Origin: Duncaniella sp.
Lineage (GTDB): Bacteria > Bacteroidota > Bacteroidia > Bacteroidales > Muribaculaceae
Length of the DNA stretch: 13,707 nt
Assembly (NCBI GenBank): GCA_022511285.1
Contig: JAFLRW010000033.1
Coordinates: forward strand, 1 to 13,707
Direction: 5' to 3'
A model generated the notes under the pieces. It made no database searches, was not told the DNA's origin, and saw only the letters and a program-made list of their open reading frames with translations. The position numbers and the translations under genes were made by a program. Positions 1 through 7,221 of the stretch are shown in pieces. Numbering within the stretch: the first letter of the stretch is position 1; the number at the start of each line of letters is the position of its first letter.

Positions 1-1245
1 GTTGTTCACCCAGAAGGCAGCGTCCCACGACAGGGTGAGTATATCGCCGTTGCCCACGGCAAACTCTTTCGGCACACGGGTCATCGAGCAGTAGACGGGC
101 ACATAGACACACGTGTTGGTGTCGTCAACGCCAAACCAAAGGATTCCTTTCATAGCCGCAGGATGAGCATTGTTCATCTGCGCTACGAGTGAGAAACCTG
201 TCTGCTGTGTGGCAATGGCGCGCTCGTTGAGATATTCGACGCCGTCAACCTTAAATGTCATCGGGCGCCAGCGATAAGGCACTGCATATGGACCGGCACC
301 AATATCCTGGGTCATATCCATCGGAGTCCCCTCAAAATGGTCGCGCATGGCCCATTTCATATCGTTGACACTCACCTTGCGGTCAGGCTTAACCCAAAGA
401 GGCATCACCTCCCCCTCGGAGTCGATAATCCACGGCAGATAGCGGTCCATACCGTCGGCAAAACGGTTGAAATAGCTCCACACACGGCCATCGCAGCCGC
501 GAGTAGCGGTGCCGTCGAGCTCGCAATAGGCTGTGGAGAAGCTGAAATCCTCATCCTTGCCTGAAAAATAACCCTGTTTGCGGGCAAACGTGATGACGTC
601 GGCCGACATCAGAGTGTTCTCCTTGTCCTTAAGCGGGAAGCGGTGGATGCGTGGAAAGTTAGCATGGCCGGAGATACAGTCGTCAGGCACACGGCGAGCC
701 ACCCACACCGCACCTTTTTCCTTGCCCCCTTTGCCAATCATTTCCATAATCCACGCCTCGTTGGCGTCGGCAATGGTAAACGATTCACCCTCCGAGCAAT
801 AGCCATACTCCTTCACAAGATCGGTCATCACCTTAATGGCCTCCCGCGGGGTGCGCGAGCGCTCCAGAGCTATATAGATGAGCGAGCCGTAGTCAATCAG
901 TCCGGTGGTATCCACGAGCTCTTCGCGGCCGCCCCAAGTGCTCTCCACTATTGTCAGCCCATGCTCGTTCATATTGCCGAGAGTAGTGTAAGTGCGTTCC
1001 GGCTGAGGTATCTGTCCGAGATACTTACCTGTGTCCCATTCTACCACATCGCGCATCTCCCCGGGGGCGTGAATGCCACCGGGTGTATGATAGAGTTCGC
1101 CATATAGAGTGTGTGAATCGGCAGCGTAAGTCACAAGCACCGACCCGTCGGGGGTGGCGTTCTTTCCAGCCACGAGTGAGGTGCAGGCCAATGCCGCTGA
1201 CGGCACCGTCAAAGCCAAAGTCACAATTAAAGCGGTAGTTTTCAT
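1..1245 (-). CDS. Secreted C69-family dipeptidase (N-terminal Cys hydrolase), 3'-truncated by window edge
   Basis: Reading the minus strand from the ATG at 1245 gives 415 uninterrupted residues that run off the window edge, so the C-terminus is missing; I recall relatives as somewhat over 500 residues. Residues 1-19 form a signal peptide (MKTTALIVTLALTVPSALA). It is followed directly by Cys20 in the context CTSLVAGKNATPDGSVL, the hallmark of peptidase family C69, where the exposed cysteine is the N-terminal nucleophile of an Ntn-hydrolase fold. Further family-like blocks are GNMNEHGLTIVEST (89-102) and ESFTIADANEAWIMEMIGKG (153-172). Members cleave dipeptides; this one should act in the periplasm or at the cell surface, probably in peptide scavenging. 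The SALAC junction resembles a lipobox only weakly (Ala, not Leu, at -3), so maturation to an N-terminal Cys is favoured over lipidation. It is divergent from aqpZ and has its own TAnnTTTG box 25 bp upstream of the ATG. Family assignment is secure; substrate is unknown. Confidence 0.9.
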   Translation of the reverse strand, partial: MKTTALIVTLALTVPSAALACTSLVAGKNATPDGSVLVTYAADSHTLYGELYHTPGGIHAPGEMRDVVEWDTGKYLGQIPQPERTYTTLGNMNEHGLTIVESTWGGREELVDTTGLIDYGSLIYIALERSRTPREAIKVMTDLVKEYGYCSEGESFTIADANEAWIMEMIGKGGKEKGAVWVARRVPDDCISGHANFPRIHRFPLKDKENTLMSADVITFARKQGYFSGKDEDFSFSTAYCELDGTATRGCDGRVWSYFNRFADGMDRYLPWIIDSEGEVMPLWVKPDRKVSVNDMKWAMRDHFEGTPMDMTQDIGAGPYAVPYRWRPMTFKVDGVEYLNERAIATQQTGFSLVAQMNNAHPAAMKGILWFGVDDTNTCVYVPVYCSMTRVPKEFAVGNGDILTLSWDAAFWVNN

Positions 1246-1270
1246 TTGCGTATCTGATTATATGATACTG

Positions 1271-1301
1271 CAAAGATACAATTTCTACGCGACAATTGCA
1301 A
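1271..1301 (-). promoter_or_regulatory. Predicted Bacteroidetes-type promoter for the C69 peptidase gene
   Basis: On the minus strand, 1278-1271 reads TATCTTTG, matching the Bacteroidetes -7 consensus TAnnTTTG. A TTG lies at 1301-1299, 20 nt further upstream, at the expected -33 distance. The -7 box ends 25 nt before the ATG at 1245, giving a short leader. This is a consensus match, not a mapped start. Confidence 0.5.
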
Positions 1302-1319
1302 CCCGCCCCGACCTGAGGT

Positions 1320-1335
1320 TCCCTTGCGGAAGGGA
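1320..1335. repeat. Short inverted repeat in the divergent C69/aqpZ intergenic region
   Basis: TCCCTT at 1320-1325 and AAGGGA at 1330-1335 form a perfect 6-bp dyad with a GCGG spacer. It sits between the predicted -33 boxes of the two divergent promoters, so it could be an operator for both genes. A short run of T (1344-1349) follows but is too far from the stem for a convincing terminator. The dyad is short enough to be chance. Confidence 0.3.
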
Positions 1336-1360
1336 GAATCGGATTTTTTCACGCGAGAGC

Positions 1361-1391
1361 TTGATTATTTTACAAATTTTCACTACCTTTG
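1361..1391 (+). promoter_or_regulatory. Predicted promoter for the aquaporin gene
   Basis: TACCTTTG at 1384-1391 matches the -7 consensus TAnnTTTG. TTG at 1361-1363 is 20 nt upstream, at the -33 position. The leader to the ATG at 1457 would be about 60 nt. The 19 nt at 1374-1392 recur exactly at 8971-8989 in front of the BASS-type transporter gene, which supports it being a functional promoter core. Confidence 0.6.
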
Positions 1392-1456
1392 CCGTAGTTG
1401 GCGATACTTGTTAATATCGCTTGTTTTTTATTAATCTATTTACACACATTATCACA

Positions 1457-2167
1457 ATGAAAAAGTATCTCGCAGAGATGATTGGGACGGCAGTTCTCGT
1501 CCTCATGGGTTGCGGTAGCGCAATCTTTGCCGGCATCGGTCTCGGCACCACCGGCTATGGTGTCTCCACCCTCGGCGTGGCTATGGCTTTCGGTCTTTCC
1601 GTAGTGGCTATGGCATACACAATTGGCGGTATTTCAGGCTGCCACATCAATCCTGCCATCACTCTTGGCGTATGGGCCAACGGCCGCATGAAAGGTGATG
1701 AGGCCGTGAAATATATGATCTTCCAGGTGATTGGCGCATTCATTGGCTCTGCTATCCTCTACGCTCTTGTCCACACCGGTAATGAAGTCGGCGCAACAGT
1801 GTTTAATGATACCACCACCAACGGTGCCAACTCTTTTGCCGACGGCAACTTGGCTCCTGCGTTTATCGCTGAGTTTGTCTTTACATTTGTGTTTGTGCTC
1901 ACTGTGCTCGGCACCACCGACTCCAAGCAGGGTGCCGGCAATCTTGCCGGTCTGGCTATTGGCCTCTGCCTGGTGCTCGTTCACATCGCTTGCATTCCCA
2001 TCACAGGCACTTCAGTCAACCCCGCCCGTTCTATCGCTCCCGCAGTCTTTGCTGCTATTGATGGCAACAGTGTGCCTCTGTCGCAGCTTTGGCTCTTCAT
2101 TGTGGCTCCCTGCCTCGGTGCGCTTGCAAGCTCGGGCGTGTGGAATATGATTAGCTCTAAGAAATAA
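1457..2167 (+). CDS. aqpZ: Aquaporin Z-type water channel (MIP family)
   Basis: This 236-residue inner-membrane protein is close in length and sequence pattern to E. coli AqpZ and should form tetrameric channels passing water across the cytoplasmic membrane. Both pore motifs are present: HINPAIT (Asn65-Pro66-Ala67) and TSVNPARS (Asn188-Pro189-Ala190). The aromatic/arginine selectivity residues of AqpZ are all retained by alignment from memory: Phe45 in AMAFGLSV, His176 in LVHIACIPITG, Thr185 and Arg191. The filter is therefore of the water-specific type and not a glycerol facilitator. Six hydrophobic segments and two half-helices can be traced. I chose ATG 1457 because translation from the upstream in-frame TTG at 1421 would add a 12-residue tail not expected in the family, and ATG 1457 starts with the usual MKKYLAEMIGT-like N-terminus. 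It is the first gene of a same-strand run and has a good TAnnTTTG promoter. A strong hairpin lies 19 bp after the stop. Confidence 0.95.
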   Translation: MKKYLAEMIGTAVLVLMGCGSAIFAGIGLGTTGYGVSTLGVAMAFGLSVVAMAYTIGGISGCHINPAITLGVWANGRMKGDEAVKYMIFQVIGAFIGSAILYALVHTGNEVGATVFNDTTTNGANSFADGNLAPAFIAEFVFTFVFVLTVLGTTDSKQGAGNLAGLAIGLCLVLVHIACIPITGTSVNPARSIAPAVFAAIDGNSVPLSQLWLFIVAPCLGALASSGVWNMISSKK

Positions 2168-2186
2168 TCCTTTACAGACCATACAA

Positions 2187-2231
2187 GGGACACCGCTTTG
2201 CACTATTGAAACACGGCAAAGCGTGTGTCCC
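2187..2231. repeat. Strong inverted repeat (15-bp stem, one bulge) between aqpZ and the ypfJ-like gene
   Basis: The left arm 2187-2201 (GGGACACCGCTTTGC) pairs fully with the right arm 2216-2231 (GCAAAGCGTGTGTCCC), leaving only one bulged T at 2224. The 14-nt loop is 2202-2215. No T-tract follows, so it is not a textbook intrinsic terminator. It may act as a processing or stability hairpin, a terminator of non-canonical type, or a leader structure of the downstream gene, whose ATG is 17 nt after it. A second mini-dyad, CTGAA-TCT-TTCAG (2231-2243), follows directly. Confidence 0.7.
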
Positions 2232-2248
2232 TGAATCTTTCAGTAGAT

Positions 2249-3091
2249 ATGAATCTTAACGGACGACGTGAAAGTTCGAATGTTAGTGACCGCCGCGGGC
2301 AGCGCGGTGGAGCCGGCCTTAAATTAGGGGGCGGCATCGGCGCAGTGATTATCGCTGCTCTCATCGCCTGGCTTTCGGGTGGAACACCGCTTGACATAAT
2401 CAGTGCCGGAATGGGGCAGTTTGACTCTGTGTCCTCACAGCAGGATTACACTCCCTCGGCAGAAGAGGAGGCGCTGGCCACCTTCTCACGCAAAATTTTG
2501 GCAGGCACAGAGGATGTGTGGACAAAACTCTTTGCCGAAAAGGGTCTTGAGTACACTCCCCCGACGCTTGTGCTCTTCACGGATGCTGTCAGCAGTGGGT
2601 GTGGCAACGCAACATCAGCCACCGGCCCGTTCTACTGCTCGGCCGACGAGACTGTCTACATCGACCTGTCTTTCTTTACTCAGATGCACAGCACCCTCGG
2701 CGCCGATGGCGACTTTGCCTACGCCTATGTGATAGCCCACGAAGTGGGGCATCACGTGCAGCATCTGCTTGGCACCCTCGAGGATGCCCACTCGCGTATG
2801 AGTAGGATGAGCGAGGCGGATGCCAATCGTGTTAGTGTGGCCCTCGAGCTCGAAGCTGACTATTATGCCGGCGTATGGGCCCATCACGATAATAAAATGT
2901 TTGGTTCGCTTGAACCCGGCGACATTGAGGAGGCCATCGACGCGGCTCAGAAAATCGGCGACGATTATCTGCAGAAGAAGGCCCGCGGATACTCGGTGCC
3001 CGACTCGTTTACACACGGCACCTCATCCCAACGCATGAAAGCTTTGCAGCAGGGATTGGCTTCGGGTCGCTTTACAAGATATGCACAATAG
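2249..3091 (+). CDS. Predicted zinc metallopeptidase of the YpfJ family
   Basis: The 280-residue protein matches the neutral zinc metallopeptidase family of E. coli YpfJ in length and architecture. The N-terminus MNLNGRRESSNVSDRRG corresponds to the family's characteristic GRRES-NVEDRR start, which is why I chose ATG 2249 over the in-frame GTG at 2225 (that GTG also lies inside the hairpin arm). A single membrane segment follows at about residues 28-43, then an outside catalytic domain with the zinc motif AHEVGHHVQ (His164, Glu165, His168) and a likely third ligand in LELEADYYAGVWAHH (Glu200 or Glu202). The conserved C-terminal block PDSFTHGTSSQRM is present. It is probably anchored in the inner membrane and active in the periplasm; the substrate is not known for the family. 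It precedes a second, unrelated zinc peptidase by 47 bp and is probably cotranscribed with it. No residues look missing. Confidence 0.9.
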   Translation: MNLNGRRESSNVSDRRGQRGGAGLKLGGGIGAVIIAALIAWLSGGTPLDIISAGMGQFDSVSSQQDYTPSAEEEALATFSRKILAGTEDVWTKLFAEKGLEYTPPTLVLFTDAVSSGCGNATSATGPFYCSADETVYIDLSFFTQMHSTLGADGDFAYAYVIAHEVGHHVQHLLGTLEDAHSRMSRMSEADANRVSVALELEADYYAGVWAHHDNKMFGSLEPGDIEEAIDAAQKIGDDYLQKKARGYSVPDSFTHGTSSQRMKALQQGLASGRFTRYAQ

Positions 3092-3138
3092 ATTCAAAAA
3101 AAATATCATACTACTCAACCATTTGTTTTCTTATCCTT

Positions 3139-3924
3139 ATGAAATTTAAAGCTATTCTTCTGACCCTTGCACTCGCTGCCGGCACTCACGCATCGGCACA
3201 GTTTAATATCGGCCGTGCGGCTCAGGCCATCGGCAAAACCGCACAGGCCATCACGCTGACCGATGCTCAGATGGCTGACTATGTAAAGGAGTCTGTTGAC
3301 TGGATGGACAAAAACAACCCCGTGGCTGCTGCCGACGACCCCTATGCCATACGTCTGACTCGTCTCACCGAAGGTCTTACGAATGCCGATGGTATCCCTC
3401 TCAACTTTAAGGTATACAAGGTGATAGACATCAATGCATTTGCCTGTCCCGATGGCAGCGTTCGAGTGTTCTCTTCGCTGATGGATATGATGAGCGACGA
3501 CGAATTGCTCGGCATCATCGGCCACGAAATAGGCCACGTGGCTTGCCATCACTCCAAAAAGCAGTTTAAGCAGACTCTCCTCACATCGGCTGCCAAAGAC
3601 GCTATTGCCGCTACTTCCAACAAGGTGGCTGCCCTCACCGACTCTCAGCTTGGCGAGCTTTCAACATCCCTTATGGGGGCAAGCTACTCCCGCAAGCAGG
3701 AGACTGAGGCCGACGATTTCGGCTATGACTTCCTGAAGCAAAACGGCAAGAATCCCTGGGCGATGGTGCTTGCCTTTGAAAAGATGCAGCAGCTCGAAGC
3801 TCAAGGTGGCACACCATCGCGATTAACTAAAATGTTCTCATCTCACCCCGACACTAAGGCTCGTATTGAGAATATGACCAAACGAGCTCAGAAAGACAAA
3901 ATAGCACGTCCGGAGGCCAAATGA
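3139..3924 (+). CDS. Exported M48-family zinc metallopeptidase (LoiP/YggG-like)
   Basis: This 261-residue protein starts with a clear signal peptide ending in HASA before QFNIG (residues 1-20), so it acts in the periplasm or outer envelope. The M48 catalytic motif is GHEIGHVACHH (His129, Glu130, His133), with the third zinc ligand Glu190 in QETEADDFGYDFL. The conserved SSHPDTKARIENM block, with His236, is near the C-terminus. There is no TPR domain, so it resembles the compact LoiP/YggG type and not BepA. Related enzymes degrade misfolded envelope proteins, which I infer for this one. No typical lipobox cysteine is present, unlike E. coli LoiP. Its stop codon is one base before the RNase Z start, so the two are almost certainly translated from one transcript. 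Confidence 0.9.
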   Translation: MKFKAILLTLALAAGTHASAQFNIGRAAQAIGKTAQAITLTDAQMADYVKESVDWMDKNNPVAAADDPYAIRLTRLTEGLTNADGIPLNFKVYKVIDINAFACPDGSVRVFSSLMDMMSDDELLGIIGHEIGHVACHHSKKQFKQTLLTSAAKDAIAATSNKVAALTDSQLGELSTSLMGASYSRKQETEADDFGYDFLKQNGKNPWAMVLAFEKMQQLEAQGGTPSRLTKMFSSHPDTKARIENMTKRAQKDKIARPEAK

Positions 3925-3925
3925 T

Positions 3926-4846
3926 ATGAGCCACTTTTCGGTCAGCATACTCGGATGCTCGTCGGCCACACAGACAAGTCGTCACAATCAGACCTGTCAG
4001 GTTGTGGATTTTCGCGACAAGCTCTTCATGATTGATTGTGGCGAGGGGGCCCAGGCGCAATTCCGCCGCCTGGGACTCAAGTTTTCACGCCTGAATCATA
4101 TTTTTATCTCCCACCTCCATGGCGACCACTTCTTCGGCCTGCCGGGGCTGCTCTCCACAATGTCGCTCCACCACACTGAAGGAGTGGTCACGGTCCACGC
4201 TTTCCGAAAAGGAGTCGAGTTGCTCGACGAGTGGATGAGTTTCTTCAACCGTCAGTCGTCGTTCCGCCTCGAATATGACATCATCGAGCCCGGTGAACGG
4301 CGCATTGTGTATGAGGACCGCGGGCTCACTGTGGAAACCTATCCGCTCTACCACCGCATCGACTGCACCGGCTATATATTCCGGGAGAAACAGGGTTTGC
4401 GCCATCTGCGCGGCGATATGGTCAAATTCCATCAAATCCCGGTGAGCCTTCTGCAGGGAATCAAGGAGGGGGCCGACTATGTGAAGCCTGACGGCTCCGT
4501 CATCCCCAATGCCGCTCTCACCACTCCCCCCACTCCGGCGCGTAGCTATGCCTACTGTAGCGACACTATGCCTAATCCCCGGATACCCATAGATCTCAGT
4601 GGAGTCAACACCATCTATCACGAAGCAACCTATGGCACCGCTTTCGAGGCTCTTGCCGCTGAGCGCGGCCACTCCACGGCTCGCCAAGCTGCGATAAACG
4701 CTCGCGATGCCGGCGCCGAGAAGCTAATCCTCGGCCACTTCTCGAAGCGATATCTTAAAACCGGCGAGGAGATTCTGCTCCGGGAGTCACGCGAAGTGTT
4801 CCCCAATTCTATACTGGCCGATGAGGGACTTGTAATTGATATCTGA
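3926..4846 (+). CDS. rnz: Ribonuclease Z (tRNA 3' processing endonuclease)
   Basis: The 306-residue protein is a full-length short-form RNase Z, a cytoplasmic zinc-dependent metallo-beta-lactamase-fold enzyme that cuts tRNA precursors 3' of the discriminator base. The zinc-binding motif SHLHGDHFFGLPG contains His63, His65, Asp67 and His68. Other expected ligands are His143 (PLYHRIDCTGY), Asp213 (YCSDT) and His271 (LGHFSKRY). The family's catalytic-site motif HEATY (232-236) and GHSTARQAA (His249) are also present. The insert between about residues 150 and 200, with LRGDMVKFHQIP and VKPDGSVI, fits the exosite/substrate-handling region of RNase Z. The early DCGEGAQAQFRR block is typical too. 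The gene begins one base after the M48 peptidase stop and is followed 28 bp later by cdsA, so it is mid-operon. The opposite strand has a long shadow frame at 4085-4687, which I reject. Confidence 0.96.
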   Translation: MSHFSVSILGCSSATQTSRHNQTCQVVDFRDKLFMIDCGEGAQAQFRRLGLKFSRLNHIFISHLHGDHFFGLPGLLSTMSLHHTEGVVTVHAFRKGVELLDEWMSFFNRQSSFRLEYDIIEPGERRIVYEDRGLTVETYPLYHRIDCTGYIFREKQGLRHLRGDMVKFHQIPVSLLQGIKEGADYVKPDGSVIPNAALTTPPTPARSYAYCSDTMPNPRIPIDLSGVNTIYHEATYGTAFEALAAERGHSTARQAAINARDAGAEKLILGHFSKRYLKTGEEILLRESREVFPNSILADEGLVIDI

Positions 4847-4874
4847 CCAAATTTCTATACGTTATAGCTTGAGT

Positions 4875-5723
4875 ATGAATAATCTTGTGACACGCGCTCT
4901 CTCAGGAGCGGTTTATGTAGCTTTAATATGTGGCGCCGTCATTGTCGGCGGATGGTGCTTTGTGGCCCTTGTGTCTCTCCTCGGAGCTCTGGCACTTAAT
5001 GAATTTTTCGGGCTGAGCAATGCTCCCCACGGCGGTGAGAGAAGAGTCTCCAAGATTGTGGATATAGTGGGCGGAATGATTTTGATTATATGCCCCACGG
5101 TCAATATCCCCGGATGTGCCGTCCCGAATCTATCGGCTATTCTCTTGTTCTTATTCCTACTCTATCTGCTACTGCGCCCGGTGATGCAGATTTATTCCCG
5201 TGAAAAGTCGCCCCTCACTAATATAGCCTATGCCTATATGGGGGTTCTGTATATCGCAATGCCTTTGGCCTCGATGTCGTTCTACTATTCCTTTGTCAAT
5301 GGCGGATATCTCCTTTTGGCTATGTTTGTGATGATATGGCTCTCTGACACCGGAGCATATCTCGTGGGGTCAATGATTGGTCGCCACAAACTGATTCCGC
5401 GCATCTCACCGGGCAAGACTTGGGAGGGGTTCATTGGCGGAGTGGTTTTCTCTGTGGGCTCAGCCTTTATTTTTAAGCTCGGTTTCCCCGGCATCTACTC
5501 CGATTTTTCTCTGCCCGTTATGTGCGGGCTCGGGCTTTTGGTGGCGCTCTTTGCCACTTGGGGCGACCTCGTGGAGAGCCTCATCAAGCGCACTCTCGGA
5601 GTGAAAGACTCCGGCTCGATTATGCCGGGCCATGGCGGGATTCTTGACCGTATTGACTCGCTTTTGCTTGTGGCCCCGGCTTCTATTATCTATCTCTTGA
5701 CTGCATATTTCTGCTTTATGTAG
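4875..5723 (+). CDS. cdsA: Phosphatidate cytidylyltransferase (CDP-diglyceride synthase)
   Basis: CdsA makes CDP-diacylglycerol from phosphatidic acid and CTP, the branch point for all phospholipids, in the inner membrane. The 282-residue protein has about eight hydrophobic segments. It carries the signature SLIKRTLGVKDSGSIMPGHG continuing into GILDRID (residues 235-261), including the essential KD, HGG and DRID elements. Upstream, the paired motifs WLSDTGAY (Ser157, Asp158) and GRHKLIPRISPGKTWEGFIG (169-188) are as expected, and GD at 230-231 precedes the signature. I chose ATG 4875 because it gives the normal family length and the N-terminal MNNLVTRALSGAVYVAL. A TTG at 4836 is in frame but would add 13 residues overlapping rnz. 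The gene is 28 bp after rnz and 50 bp before the amylase gene. No internal promoter is obvious, so it is probably part of the same transcript. Confidence 0.96.
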   Translation: MNNLVTRALSGAVYVALICGAVIVGGWCFVALVSLLGALALNEFFGLSNAPHGGERRVSKIVDIVGGMILIICPTVNIPGCAVPNLSAILLFLFLLYLLLRPVMQIYSREKSPLTNIAYAYMGVLYIAMPLASMSFYYSFVNGGYLLLAMFVMIWLSDTGAYLVGSMIGRHKLIPRISPGKTWEGFIGGVVFSVGSAFIFKLGFPGIYSDFSLPVMCGLGLLVALFATWGDLVESLIKRTLGVKDSGSIMPGHGGILDRIDSLLLVAPASIIYLLTAYFCFM

Positions 5724-5773
5724 TCTGCTCCCGGATTCATACTTACCACCCTTCTTTCCCTAAATTCTTTTTG

Positions 5774-7201
5774 ATGAAATACTGTTTTCTCACAGCTGCC
5801 GTTCTGCTGGCGGCCCTCACGAATTGTACGGTAAAACCGGCCCATCTCCCATCCGAACCCACTGAGGATGATGTGATTCTGCACGCCTGGTCATGGAGTT
5901 TCGACACCATTGCCGCTAATATGAAAGAGATCGCCCTAGCGGGTTATGCCTACGTGCAGACATCCCCGGCCAACACCTGTTTTGTGGGCGAAGGCGCGGG
6001 TCTGGCTCTTTTTTCTCAGCCCGGCGATTCCGTTATGGGCAAGTGGTATTATTACTATCAGCCCACTGACTGGAAGATAGGCAACTATCTGCTCGGCTCG
6101 CGCTCTCAATTCAAGGCTATGATGGACTCGGCGGCAAAATATAATGTGAAAGTCATAGTCGATGTGCTCCCCAATCATACGGCCGTAGACCACACCGCGG
6201 TGCTTCCCGACCTTGATGCCGCCGTGGGCGGTCACGACAAGCTCTTCCACGCCAATGGCTTCACGGATATAACAGACTATAACGACCGCTATCAGTGTAC
6301 CACCGGCAAGATGGGCGGCCTTCCTGACGTCAACACTGAAAATCCCGACTTTCAGAAATATTATCTTGCCTATGTCAACGACCTTCTGAGCCTCGGAGTC
6401 AGAGGCTTCCGCTACGATACTGCTAAGCATATCGGCCTTCCGTCCGATCCGCTCGATTCTCTTGCCGAACGCAATAATTTCTGGGATGTGGCTACGGGGC
6501 GTGAGTCCGTAGATGGCGTAGCGCTTGCGCTTCCGGCCGATTCGCTGTTTATCTATGGTGAAGTGCTTCAGGATCTAAACGTCAAGGAGGATGAATATGC
6601 CGAATATATGCTCGTGACAGGGAGCTCCTATGGACACGCGTTGCGCAAGGTGCTTGAACAGGGTAATTTCGACGCCGACTCGCTTCTGTCGTGGCATCAT
6701 AAGGCGTCGCCTGACCGACTGGTCACCTGGGTGGAAAGCCACGACACCTATGCCAATGAGCACGAATCGGCCGCACTGACGGATCAACAGATACGCATAG
6801 GATGGGTGTTTCTCGCCGCGCGTCAGCACGGCACACCTCTCTTCTTCAGCCGCCCAGCCGGAAGCACCCGGCAGAACTACTGGGGCCGAAATCGTGTCGG
6901 GGCCCGTGGAAATGAGGAGTTTAAGCACCCCGAAGTTGTGGCTGTCAACAAGTTTCGACGCGCCATGCACGGGCAGCCCGAAAATGTTGTCAAGGCAAAT
7001 GCCGGAGCCGTGGCGGGGGTAGAGCGCGGAAAGGCGGGCGAAGCGCTTGTCAACTTTACCTCCGAGCCTCAATCCGTCGATATGCCCACCTCGCTCCCCG
7101 ATGGCTCATACGCTGCCAACGGCGCGGAGTTCACAGTGATCTCCGGGTCTCTTAAGGGCACTCTCGCACCCTTGACATCGTATATTCTATACGCTAAATA
7201 A
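5774..7201 (+). CDS. AmyE-like GH13 alpha-amylase, predicted lipoprotein
   Basis: This 475-residue protein is a complete GH13 alpha-amylase cleaving alpha-1,4 bonds of starch or glycogen. Conserved region I is DVLPNH (130-135). Region II is GFRYDTAKH with nucleophile Asp215, region III YGEVLQD with acid/base Glu263, and region IV WVESHDTYAN with transition-state Asp324. The blocks VILHAWSWSFDTI (34-46), YVQTSPAN, LVTWVESHDTYAN (317-329) and TPLFFSRP (354-361) closely match my memory of Bacillus subtilis AmyE, which points to subfamily GH13_28 and not the SusG-type enzymes usual in Bacteroidetes. Domain C spans about 405-475; the C-terminal starch-binding module of AmyE is absent. Residues 1-17 form a signal with Cys18 in ALTNC, a probable but imperfect lipobox (Asn at -1), suggesting a lipid-anchored envelope enzyme. 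ATG 5774 is used; a TTG lies one codon before. No SusC/SusD genes are nearby. It probably belongs to the cdsA transcript (50-bp gap). Confidence 0.92.
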   Translation: MKYCFLTAAVLLAALTNCTVKPAHLPSEPTEDDVILHAWSWSFDTIAANMKEIALAGYAYVQTSPANTCFVGEGAGLALFSQPGDSVMGKWYYYYQPTDWKIGNYLLGSRSQFKAMMDSAAKYNVKVIVDVLPNHTAVDHTAVLPDLDAAVGGHDKLFHANGFTDITDYNDRYQCTTGKMGGLPDVNTENPDFQKYYLAYVNDLLSLGVRGFRYDTAKHIGLPSDPLDSLAERNNFWDVATGRESVDGVALALPADSLFIYGEVLQDLNVKEDEYAEYMLVTGSSYGHALRKVLEQGNFDADSLLSWHHKASPDRLVTWVESHDTYANEHESAALTDQQIRIGWVFLAARQHGTPLFFSRPAGSTRQNYWGRNRVGARGNEEFKHPEVVAVNKFRRAMHGQPENVVKANAGAVAGVERGKAGEALVNFTSEPQSVDMPTSLPDGSYAANGAEFTVISGSLKGTLAPLTSYILYAK

Positions 7202-7221
7202 CAGCCGCCGGGAGCTGATTC

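Noticed and set aside
643..1107. 154-residue plus-strand open frame
   Set aside because: It is antisense to the C69 peptidase gene, whose product has a signal peptide, catalytic Cys and family motifs.
1186..1188. Cys20 of the C69 peptidase as a lipoprotein cysteine
   Set aside because: The preceding residues S-A-L-A lack Leu/Val at -3, and the family uses this Cys as catalytic N-terminal nucleophile.
1421..1456. TTG start for the aquaporin at 1421
   Set aside because: It adds 12 residues not expected in AqpZ-type proteins; ATG 1457 fits the family start.
2225..2248. GTG start for the YpfJ-like gene at 2225
   Set aside because: The codon is inside the hairpin arm and the family N-terminus (GRRES) begins right after ATG 2249.
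4085..4687. 200-residue open frame on the minus strand
   Set aside because: It is antisense to the conserved core of rnz, whose motifs are all in the plus-strand frame.
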